Shown here piece after piece: positions 6,561 to 12,861 of a stretch of 12,861 bases of DNA. The notes below the pieces were generated by a model, which was given only the letters and a program-made list of their open reading frames with translations, made no database searches and was not told the DNA's origin. Position numbers and translations under genes: made by a program. Source of the DNA: Ruminococcus sp. UBA4321 (GTDB lineage Bacteria > Bacillota > Clostridia > Oscillospirales > Ruminococcaceae). The stretch is taken from contig DGUB01000088.1 of assembly GCA_002393815.1 (NCBI GenBank), positions 1-12,861 on the forward strand. Reading direction: 5' to 3'. Position 1 is the stretch's first letter. Each line of letters opens with the position of its first letter.

Positions 6561-7406
6561 TTATTCATCAAAATAGACGATTCTGCCGCCGAGTTCATCA
6601 AAGACCTGCTGAAAGAAAGACTGGCTCATTGTCCGGGAAGACCCGGTATTCGGGTCGCGGTAGGTCAGATTTTCGGCATCGTGACCGCAGACGACAACGG
6701 CATGTTCACCGCCCGGCCACTGAATGAATTCTCCGGTTTCGTAGTCATACCAGCTGTTCCGGTAAGTAATGCCTTTTTCGGGGTTTGTGCAGTACCATGC
6801 TATCACAGGCGTACCCTGATTCAGAAGCGAAATCACTTCTGTCAGAGATGCGCCGGATTTGGTATGCACACCGCTCCGAAAGGCAACGGCAGTCATGGCA
6901 ATGGGTCTGTTATACACGCCGTAAGAACTGAAATCTTTCGGATTTCCGACAAATTCGCGCTCCGGATTCGCGCCGTATTTTTTTCCGTTCTGTGTATACG
7001 GCACGGGACCTTTCGGAAGAACCGAAACAATCTGTTCCATGCTGACATTGACATCATAATAATGCAGAAGCATGTACAAAGCTGCGCTTTCACATCCGGT
7101 CGGGTAGGTCGGATGCTGATTGAATGTCATGACATCCAGCATGACTTCTTCCGGCATATTCAGCACTTTCTGTTTCAGCAGACAGAAATCAAAAATATTG
7201 ACAGTATCATCATGATTCAAATCTGCTGTGCGCCACTGTGCCTGTGTAAGCTGTGTTCTGCCGTGCAGATAGTCCTGTAATAAAGCCGCATCTCCGGCAC
7301 TGACAACGCCGTCGTTATTGATATCGCCCCAAAGTTCTGCCTTTGCCTGTACCGGACTGGATAAGAACGTCAGGGACAGCAGAAACGCCAAGAGTTTCCG
7401 TTTCAT
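6561..7406 (-). CDS. Secreted C39-like cysteine peptidase with N-terminal dockerin
   Basis: A 281-aa exported protein. The start at 7406 has an AGGAG site (7415-7419). A signal peptide covers about residues 1-21 (cut after PVQA). A dockerin follows directly, about 25-83, with calcium loops starting at D28 (DINNDG) and D62 (DLNHDD). The rest (about 88-281) matches the Peptidase_C39_2 type of papain-like fold: QHPTYPTGCESAAL holds the likely nucleophile C105 with Q97 before it, GGEHAVVVCGHD gives the catalytic H235, and YRDPNTG gives D251. It may therefore cut proteins or peptides at the cell surface or on a cellulosome; no inhibitor-like or ABC-exporter part is present, so it is not a bacteriocin-processing transporter. 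An N-terminal dockerin is less usual than a C-terminal one. No clear consensus promoter was found in the 104 bases upstream, so it may also be read from the operon before it. Confidence 0.88.
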   Translation of the reverse strand: MKRKLLAFLLSLTFLSSPVQAKAELWGDINNDGVVSAGDAALLQDYLHGRTQLTQAQWRTADLNHDDTVNIFDFCLLKQKVLNMPEEVMLDVMTFNQHPTYPTGCESAALYMLLHYYDVNVSMEQIVSVLPKGPVPYTQNGKKYGANPEREFVGNPKDFSSYGVYNRPIAMTAVAFRSGVHTKSGASLTEVISLLNQGTPVIAWYCTNPEKGITYRNSWYDYETGEFIQWPGGEHAVVVCGHDAENLTYRDPNTGSSRTMSQSFFQQVFDELGGRIVYFDE

Positions 7407-7510
7407 AAAAAATTCTCCTATTCTGTTTATTGATAATAACGTCTGACAAGGCAGAAATCTGACAAATTTTCTGAAAGTTTATAGGAATGTACAAAAAGCG
7501 ATTCCTGTTT

Positions 7511-8365
7511 TTATAGATTCTGCACAAGAGTGTAAAGCTGATGATAATAACTTCTGAAATCTTCTGTCTGTGCCAGACCTGAAACACCGCCGTCACCGCA
7601 TTCCAGAATTTTCCATGAACTGTCAGAAAGTTCTGCAAAATCCACTGTATAATAACTGCTTTCCAGATGCTGATATTTCCGGAGCAGCCATTCCGGAGGG
7701 ATGGCAGTGTCTTCCGGCTGACCGGAATTCCGGCAGACAGAAAGCAGATTTCCGCCCGCATAGAAAACCCGGTATTCATTAGTATGATTCTGATAATATT
7801 TCAGTTTCAGATACTCTTTCACGCAGATATCACCTGTCAGCAGTTCTCCCCGGAACTGATAAAAATTCTGCATATATTCATCAAGTGCCGCCTGACTGGT
7901 ATTTTTATCGAAGCAGTTCGGAAAGCGCGGGTCTTTGAGGGATTTGACAGAATCCTTAATCAGAAATCTGTCAAACTGTTTCAGAATTTCCTGTATCTGT
8001 AACTGCTGATGCAGAGGATACAGCAGAATCCGGGCGGTATCTTCCTGAATGACCGGATAGAGTTCCGGAAACAGATGCAGTTTCCGGTACTGCTGCGGCG
8101 AATTGAGCAGCTGTATCTGCTGTTTCAGAAGTTCCTGATAAAAGAAAGCATATTGTTCCGGCTTCATCATCCAGCCGCGGTAAATGCCGATTCCGGAAGA
8201 ATGCGGCTTCTGTGACAGTACCAGCTGATTTTCATGAAAAAATTTTTCATAATCAAATAAAATAATTTCATAAAGTCCGGTCTGCACTGCTGCCTGATAC
8301 TCTTCTTTCAGGTCAGAATCGACTTGATTTTTCTCAAAATAATCTGACGGAAACAAGAGTATCAT
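7511..8365 (-). CDS. ATP-grasp domain protein, R2K-type
   Basis: A 284-aa soluble protein that resembles the R2K clade (family 3) of ATP-grasp enzymes, a group expected to join a carboxylate to an amine through an acyl-phosphate, but with no settled substrate. The N-terminus reads MILLFPSDYF; IYRGWMMKPEQY stands at 61-72. ATP-grasp features follow: FLIKDSVKSLKD (134-145) with lysines that may hold ATP, ICVKEYLKLKYY (180-191), NEYRVFYAGG (196-205) and the C-terminal YTVDFAELSDSSWKILECGDGGVSGL, where the acidic residues (E255, D258) should bind metal. The start has an AGGAGA site, and its ATG overlaps the TGA of the DUF368 gene (ATGA), which implies translational coupling and a linked role. No strong terminator is visible after the stop. 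The family call rests on remembered sequence pattern. Confidence 0.8.
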   Translation of the reverse strand: MILLFPSDYFEKNQVDSDLKEEYQAAVQTGLYEIILFDYEKFFHENQLVLSQKPHSSGIGIYRGWMMKPEQYAFFYQELLKQQIQLLNSPQQYRKLHLFPELYPVIQEDTARILLYPLHQQLQIQEILKQFDRFLIKDSVKSLKDPRFPNCFDKNTSQAALDEYMQNFYQFRGELLTGDICVKEYLKLKYYQNHTNEYRVFYAGGNLLSVCRNSGQPEDTAIPPEWLLRKYQHLESSYYTVDFAELSDSSWKILECGDGGVSGLAQTEDFRSYYHQLYTLVQNL

Positions 8366-9291
8366 GCAGATTTCTCCTGATTTTCCTTACTGCTTTTCAT
8401 CATGCCCATGAACTGCAAGCCGATGATAATCACACCGCCAATCACGAAAAAGACAAAACTGAATGTCGAAAAACTCAGGGGGGCTAATCCGAGCGGATTC
8501 TTGTCCGCATCCGTGAGAGTTGTCGCACCCATCGCCACCGGATAGAGAGAGCCAATCATCATGCCGATGATGAAAAAGACTGTGGCACTTCTCCACTTTT
8601 CCAGAGCCGTCCGGATTAAGCGCACAATCGAAACAATGCCGATAATCACACCGATTCCGAATGTGAACAGAATCGGAACATATTGCAGATTTAGGTGAAG
8701 GGTTTCTTTAATCGCGCTGACAATCGGAATATATAACCCGAAAATCAGCAGCAGCGTCGAGCCGGAAATCCCCGGCAGTACCATGGCACAAATCGCAACC
8801 GCGCCGGCAATGAAAACATAAAGATAGGTTCCGGCTGTGGCATGTTCGAGCGTAACGGCATTGCTTTCACCGCCTGTCGTGAAATACGTCAGGGCGAATA
8901 CGCCGGCTGCGCCAAGCAGTACCATAAACATCGTCCAGAGTTTCTGTTTCAGACATTCGCGTTCTTCGTAGATAACAACCGGAATCGCGAAAATGATAAA
9001 TCCGATAAACAATGACGAAATCTGATAGATATGCTTTTCAAAGACAGCAGTCAGCACCAGTACGGAGGATAAAAATCCTATCACCCATCCTGCACCGAGT
9101 TTGACTAAATATATCAGGGCTTTCTTTTTGGCTTCGAGACTGCCTGTCAGCAGGTCATTCAGCGAGCCGATAAAATTATCATAAAATCCCATCAGGAATG
9201 CAACCGTTCCGCCTGACACACCCGGCACACTGTCCGCCAGTGCCATGCAGAACCCGTTAAACATTGTCATGATAAGCTGTTTTGCTTTCAT
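8362..9291 (-). CDS. DUF368 membrane protein, probable undecaprenyl-phosphate translocase
   Basis: A 309-aa polytopic membrane protein. The start MKAKQLIMTM at 9291 is chosen for its AGAGGAG site; a longer reading to 9420 has none and would overlap the neighbouring gene. It carries the DUF368 signatures in two repeated half-sites: DSVPGVSGGTVAFLMGFYDN (20-39) and VLPGISGSTLLLIFGLY (171-187), an inverted-repeat layout typical of transporters. About eight hydrophobic segments are seen. DUF368 proteins (PopT) have been linked to returning undecaprenyl phosphate, the lipid carrier for cell-wall and polysaccharide synthesis, to the cytoplasmic face. That function is taken from the family and not proved here. 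It sits in the valS-folC operon and is coupled by 4 bases to the ATP-grasp gene. Confidence 0.9.
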   Translation of the reverse strand: MKAKQLIMTMFNGFCMALADSVPGVSGGTVAFLMGFYDNFIGSLNDLLTGSLEAKKKALIYLVKLGAGWVIGFLSSVLVLTAVFEKHIYQISSLFIGFIIFAIPVVIYEERECLKQKLWTMFMVLLGAAGVFALTYFTTGGESNAVTLEHATAGTYLYVFIAGAVAICAMVLPGISGSTLLLIFGLYIPIVSAIKETLHLNLQYVPILFTFGIGVIIGIVSIVRLIRTALEKWRSATVFFIIGMMIGSLYPVAMGATTLTDADKNPLGLAPLSFSTFSFVFFVIGGVIIIGLQFMGMMKSSKENQEKSA

Positions 9292-9337
9292 GTTGTTCTC
9301 CTCTCTTTTTGTGAATTGTAAAGTATGATTTCTGTTA

Positions 9338-9802
9338 TCATCTGAAGACACTCCAAAGCATAATTGTACAAAATAATCCTGCTCCGGCAAGAATGCTGAA
9401 TACCGGCAGTCCGACGGCAATCACTATCACGCTGTACCAGTCAAGCAGAAGGTACCGTTCCGGATTTTTCCTGCTTTTCCAGATGCGGACTTTATACATC
9501 TGGTCTTTGTGATAAATCTTATCAATAAACATAATTTCCGCCGGAAAAGAATTGTCATATTCCCTGTCATCCATCCAGTAGACAGCATGAGTTCCGACAC
9601 CTTCGTTGGGGTCGATTCTGAGATATTTTGCTTCTGTCGGCTTCGTCATCAGCAGAAGAATCAGGCTGACGATGAAAAACAATGCCATCAGCAGAAGGAA
9701 CAGTTCAGTCAGTGAGAGCAGTCCGAGAATAATCAGCGTCGGCGAAACGCCAAGAATCAGCAGAAGGACAATAATCACAACTGCACCAATGATAAATTCC
9801 AT
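9338..9802 (-). CDS. Small membrane protein of unknown function
   Basis: A 154-aa protein I do not recognise. The start at 9802 has an AGAGGTG site (9811-9817) that overlaps the stop codon of folC, a sign of close coupling. The first about 52 residues are almost wholly hydrophobic, probably two membrane segments (about 3-20 and 25-51). A soluble part of about 65 residues follows (TKPTEAKYLRIDPNEG to KSRKNPERYLL) with alternating hydrophobic and charged residues that suggest a small beta domain, and a third hydrophobic segment spans about 121-148. The layout loosely recalls NfeD-type proteins, but I see no motif to support that. Position between folC and the DUF368 gene suggests an envelope role, which is only an inference. 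Confidence 0.8.
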   Translation of the reverse strand: MEFIIGAVVIIVLLLILGVSPTLIILGLLSLTELFLLLMALFFIVSLILLLMTKPTEAKYLRIDPNEGVGTHAVYWMDDREYDNSFPAEIMFIDKIYHKDQMYKVRIWKSRKNPERYLLLDWYSVIVIAVGLPVFSILAGAGLFCTIMLWSVFR

Positions 9803-9809
9803 ACAGCAT

Positions 9810-11057
9810 TCACCTCTGATTCAGATACCAGCTTGCCAGATACAGCGAACCGCAGATGACAACCGGATTTTCAGATGATTCCGCCAGTTTCAGAGCCTTC
9901 GGGAGAGCATCTTCCAGCGCGGAAGTTTCGGCTTGTGTGTGATATTTCCGGAAATATCCGGCAAGCTGTTCTTTCGGGAGTGCATTCGGCGTGAAGCCGT
10001 CCACACAGAAAACTTTCGAGAAGACTGCCGATAAATTTTTTGCGGCAGTATCGGCATCTTTTGTTCCGGTCATGCCGCAGATGCCGATATACTTTCCTCC
10101 CCTGTCTTCTTGAAGCAAACGGGCGAGTGCTTCCGTGCCGTCCGCATTATGACCGCCGTCTAAGATAACAAGCGGATTTTCCTGCAAAATCTGGATTCTG
10201 CCGGGAACAATCGTTTCACCAAGCCCAGCTTTTACGGCATCTTCCGGAACAGCAAAGCCCTGTTCTCTTAAAGCTTCAACTGTTTCGATAGCTGTCACGG
10301 CATTTTCAACCTGATGCACACCGCCCATTTTCGTGCTGTAATCCTCATCATGATAGAAAAAATAATTTCCTGTAATTCCAACTGCACAAAAATCAATCTC
10401 ATCAAAATCAGAACAGAAAATTTTGCAGTGTTTCTCCCGTGCAGTCTGCCCGAAAATCTGTCCGCCCTTGTTAAACGGAGAAATCACGACCGGACAGCCG
10501 GGCTTGATGATTCCGGCTTTCTGGGCGGCTATCTTCTCGATAGTATCGCCTAAAATTTCCATATGGTCTTTAGAAACAGAAGTCAGCACCGAAACAAGCG
10601 GTTTTTCGATAATATTCGTCGCATCGAGCAGTCCGCCGATTCCGGTTTCCAGAACCACAATATCCGCATTTTTGCGGACGAAATACAGGAAGGCAATCAC
10701 CATTGTGATTTCAAACTGTGAATAGCTTGTTCCGGTCACAGTCGCCTGCAAGCCTTCGCAGAGTTCGCAGAGTATCTTTTCCGGAATGTCCTGCCCGTTG
10801 AACCGGATTCTGTCCTGATAGTGCCGGATATACGGAGAAGTCAGCGTTCCTGTCCGGTATCCGGACTGGATTAAAATATTCGTCAGATATTCCGCGACAG
10901 AGCCTTTTCCGTTCGTTCCGGCGATATGAATAAACTTTAACTTCTTCTGCGGATTGCCGACCTGATTCAGCAGTCCGGCTATCCGGTCAAGATTTCTGAC
11001 CGGTTCGCCGCTTTTCGTGAAACTGCTGATAAATTTCATGGCGTTTTCAAATGTCAT
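9810..11057 (-). CDS. folC: Folylpolyglutamate synthase / dihydrofolate synthase
   Basis: A 415-aa cytoplasmic Mur-ligase-type enzyme that adds glutamate to dihydropteroate or to folates, using ATP, so that folate cofactors stay in the cell. The start at 11057 has an AGGTGA site. The ATP-binding loop GTNGKGS is at 47-53, followed by LTSPYIRHYQDRIRFNG, the family stretch VVLETGIGGLLDATNII, SVSKDHMEILGDTIEKIAAQKAGIIKPG and, in the C-terminal part, LDGGHNADGTEAL. Length and motifs are normal for the family. It lies 14 bases after valS, the same order as in other Firmicutes, and 7 bases before the unknown membrane gene. Whether it carries both activities cannot be decided by eye. Confidence 0.95.
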   Translation of the reverse strand: MTFENAMKFISSFTKSGEPVRNLDRIAGLLNQVGNPQKKLKFIHIAGTNGKGSVAEYLTNILIQSGYRTGTLTSPYIRHYQDRIRFNGQDIPEKILCELCEGLQATVTGTSYSQFEITMVIAFLYFVRKNADIVVLETGIGGLLDATNIIEKPLVSVLTSVSKDHMEILGDTIEKIAAQKAGIIKPGCPVVISPFNKGGQIFGQTAREKHCKIFCSDFDEIDFCAVGITGNYFFYHDEDYSTKMGGVHQVENAVTAIETVEALREQGFAVPEDAVKAGLGETIVPGRIQILQENPLVILDGGHNADGTEALARLLQEDRGGKYIGICGMTGTKDADTAAKNLSAVFSKVFCVDGFTPNALPKEQLAGYFRKYHTQAETSALEDALPKALKLAESSENPVVICGSLYLASWYLNQR

Positions 11058-11071
11058 GAGAATTCACCTGA

Positions 11072-12861
11072 TTAGCTGTAAGCCTTGACAGACTTCATAA
11101 TCTTATCCATTTTTTCCTGTGCTTTGGCAAGCTTTGCCTTTTCGGCTTCGATAAGCTTTTCCGGAGCTTTTGCCAGGAATCCCTGATTGTTAAGCTTTCC
11201 ACTCAGGAAATCAATATCTTTCTGCACTTTCTGACGTTCTTTTTCGAGTCTTGCGAGTTCTTTTTCTTTGTCAACAAGTTCATTCATGGGGATGAAGATT
11301 CGCGCTGCGGCGGTCACTGCGCCGGCAGAATCGGGAATCTCGAAATGACTGCCGATTTCGATTTCAGAAGCAGAAGCCAGCTTTTCAAAGAACAGCTTTG
11401 CACCAGCGAATAAGTCAGCATCAGCGGTTTCGATATAGAGTTTCGCCTTGACAGACGGCGGCACATTGAGTTCGGTTCTGGTGTTTCTGACTGCCTTAAC
11501 AGCGGCGATAATCTTTTCAAAATCGGCTTCTTCTGCGGAGAAGTTTAATTTCTCATCATAAACCGGATAATCAGAAAGCATAATCATAGAACCGTCATTG
11601 ACAAGCGTCTGCCAGATTTCTTCCGTGATGAACGGCATGAACGGATGCAGTAATTTCAGCATACCCTGCATTGTCCAGACAAGAACAGCCTGAGCGGATT
11701 CCTTGGCTTCGCCGCCAGCCTGAATGCGCGGCTTTGTCAGTTCGATATACCAGTCGCAGAATACATCCCAGATAAAATCATAAAGTTTTGAGCAGGCAAC
11801 GCCGAGTTCAAAGGCTTCGAGATTCTGGTTGACTTCCTTCGCAAGCTGATTGAATTTTGATACGACCCATTTATCTTCCATCGTGAGATTTTCCGGCAAT
11901 CCGCTGAACTTGAAATCTTCCGGCAGATTCATCATGATAAATCTGGAAGCATTCCAGAGTTTGTTTGCGAAGTTACGGGCAGCCTTGACTTTATCGTCGA
12001 TATAGCGCATATCATTTCCGGGGGCGTTTCCGGTTGCCAGCATGAAACGGAGTGCATCTGCACCGTACTGAGAGATAACTTCGAGAGGGTCAATGCCGTT
12101 GCCGAGAGATTTGGACATTTTTCTGCCCTGAGCGTCTCTGACAAGTCCGTGAATCAGAACAGTATCAAACGGCACTTCGCCCATGTTTTCCAGAGCGGAG
12201 AACATCATTCTGATAACCCAGAAGAAGATAATATCATATCCGGTCACGAGTGTATTTGTCGGATAGAAATATTTCAAATCTTCGGTTTCGTCCGGATAGC
12301 CTAATGTTGAGAAAGGCCACAGTGCAGAACTGAACCAGGTATCAAGAGTATCGGGGTCTTGTCTCATAGGCTTGCCGCATTTCGGACAGTTACAGGATGT
12401 TTCTTTTGTAACGGTCATTTCTCCGCAGTCGTCGCAGTAGAATGCCGGAATCTGATGTCCCCACCAAATCTGACGGGAAATACACCAGTCCTTGATATTT
12501 TCGAGCCAGTGATAATAAATCTTATCGAAACGTTCCGGAACGAATTTTGTTTTCTTGTTCTTGACAGCATCAATGGCAGGCTGTGCGAGGGACTTCATCT
12601 TGACAAACCACTGTGTCGAAACTTTCGGTTCTACAGTCGTTCCGCAGCGGTAGCATGTGCCGACATTGTGATTATAATCTTCAGTATAGACGAGTGCGCC
12701 TTCTTCTTCCAAATCCTTGACGATGGCTTTACGGGCTTCGTATCTGTCCATTCCGGCATATTTCGGATAATCGGCAGTAATTTTAGCATCATCGGTCATG
12801 ACGTTGATTACTTCCAGATTGTGACGCTTGCCGACTTCAAAGTCGTTCGGGTCATGCGCCG
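11072..12861 (-). CDS. valS: Valyl-tRNA synthetase (partial, 5' end outside window)
   Basis: The C-terminal 595 residues of a class I aminoacyl-tRNA synthetase that charges tRNA-Val; roughly one third (with the HIGH motif) lies beyond 12861. The reading frame stays open to the window edge and reads [20 protein letters not shown] before an internal Met at 12799, so that Met is not the start. Visible features are the Cys pairs CYRC and CDDC/CPKC of the zinc-type insert, [13 protein letters not shown], the KMSKS loop (bases 12107-12121, [11 protein letters not shown]), the anticodon-binding helical domain with [14 protein letters not shown], and the C-terminal coiled coil ([19 protein letters not shown]), which is usual for bacterial ValRS. 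It heads the minus-strand operon with folC 14 bases downstream. No truncation or frameshift is seen in the part present. Confidence 0.97.
   Translation of the reverse strand, partial: AHDPNDFEVGKRHNLEVINVMTDDAKITADYPKYAGMDRYEARKAIVKDLEEEGALVYTEDYNHNVGTCYRCGTTVEPKVSTQWFVKMKSLAQPAIDAVKNKKTKFVPERFDKIYYHWLENIKDWCISRQIWWGHQIPAFYCDDCGEMTVTKETSCNCPKCGKPMRQDPDTLDTWFSSALWPFSTLGYPDETEDLKYFYPTNTLVTGYDIIFFWVIRMMFSALENMGEVPFDTVLIHGLVRDAQGRKMSKSLGNGIDPLEVISQYGADALRFMLATGNAPGNDMRYIDDKVKAARNFANKLWNASRFIMMNLPEDFKFSGLPENLTMEDKWVVSKFNQLAKEVNQNLEAFELGVACSKLYDFIWDVFCDWYIELTKPRIQAGGEAKESAQAVLVWTMQGMLKLLHPFMPFITEEIWQTLVNDGSMIMLSDYPVYDEKLNFSAEEADFEKIIAAVKAVRNTRTELNVPPSVKAKLYIETADADLFAGAKLFFEKLASASEIEIGSHFEIPDSAGAVTAAARIFIPMNELVDKEKELARLEKERQKVQKDIDFLSGKLNNQGFLAKAPEKLIEAEKAKLAKAQEKMDKIMKSVKAYS

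Noticed and set aside
7442..7465. Direct repeat TCTGACAA x2 upstream of the peptidase gene
   Set aside because: Short and only two copies, 16 bases apart; on the minus strand it gives TTGTCA -35-like boxes but no good -10 at a normal distance.
7483..7510. Weak hairpin AGGAAT/ATTCCT after the ATP-grasp gene
   Set aside because: Six-bp stem with a 12-base loop and no proper U-run in the direction of transcription; not a convincing terminator.
9292..9420. N-terminal extension of the DUF368 protein
   Set aside because: It would overlap the unknown membrane gene and has no ribosome site; the start at 9291 begins at the usual family position.

Overview
The window looks like a chromosomal segment from a fibre-degrading Gram-positive gut or rumen bacterium of the Ruminococcus type (Firmicutes/Clostridia). 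The clues are two proteins with dockerin modules (the plugs that attach enzymes to cohesin scaffolds in cellulosomes), a secreted multidomain pectate lyase with a Thr/Glu/Pro linker, strong AGGAGG-type ribosome binding sites, a lipoprotein sugar-binding protein, and a valS-folC gene pair as in other Firmicutes. The genus is inferred from gene content, not from a marker gene. I saw no rRNA, tRNA, CRISPR array, insertion sequence or phage gene.

Left end (1-1805, minus strand): a membrane-anchored diguanylate cyclase with a large extracytoplasmic sensor region, followed by the overlapping start of a solute-binding lipoprotein of the sugar ABC-transporter type, which runs off the window. A divergent intergenic region (1806-2081) holds near-consensus promoters for both directions, a hairpin in the cyclase leader, and a striking ATTGCAAT operator-like cluster over the -35 box of the pectate lyase gene.

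Middle (2082-6517, plus strand): the 901-aa pectate lyase (signal peptide, PL1 beta-helix, Ca-binding spacer, CBM6, an unassigned module, linker, dockerin) with its terminator. Then a separate short operon with its own promoter: an integral-membrane acyltransferase and an overlapping small regulator that joins an XRE helix-turn-helix to an AbrB-type domain. A bidirectional hairpin terminator separates this from the convergent genes on the right.

Right (6561-12861, minus strand): read in transcription order, valS (5' end outside the window), folC, a small unknown membrane protein, a DUF368 membrane protein (the family now linked to undecaprenyl-phosphate recycling) and an R2K-type ATP-grasp protein. 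They are packed with gaps of 14 and 7 bp, a 46-bp gap and a 4-bp overlap, so they look like one operon. After 104 bp follows a secreted C39-like cysteine peptidase with an N-terminal dockerin.

The most interesting points are the reversed order of the recognition residues in the two dockerins, the ATGA coupling of the DUF368 protein to the ATP-grasp protein, the cyclase/sugar-binding-protein overlap, and the palindromic operator at the pectate lyase promoter.
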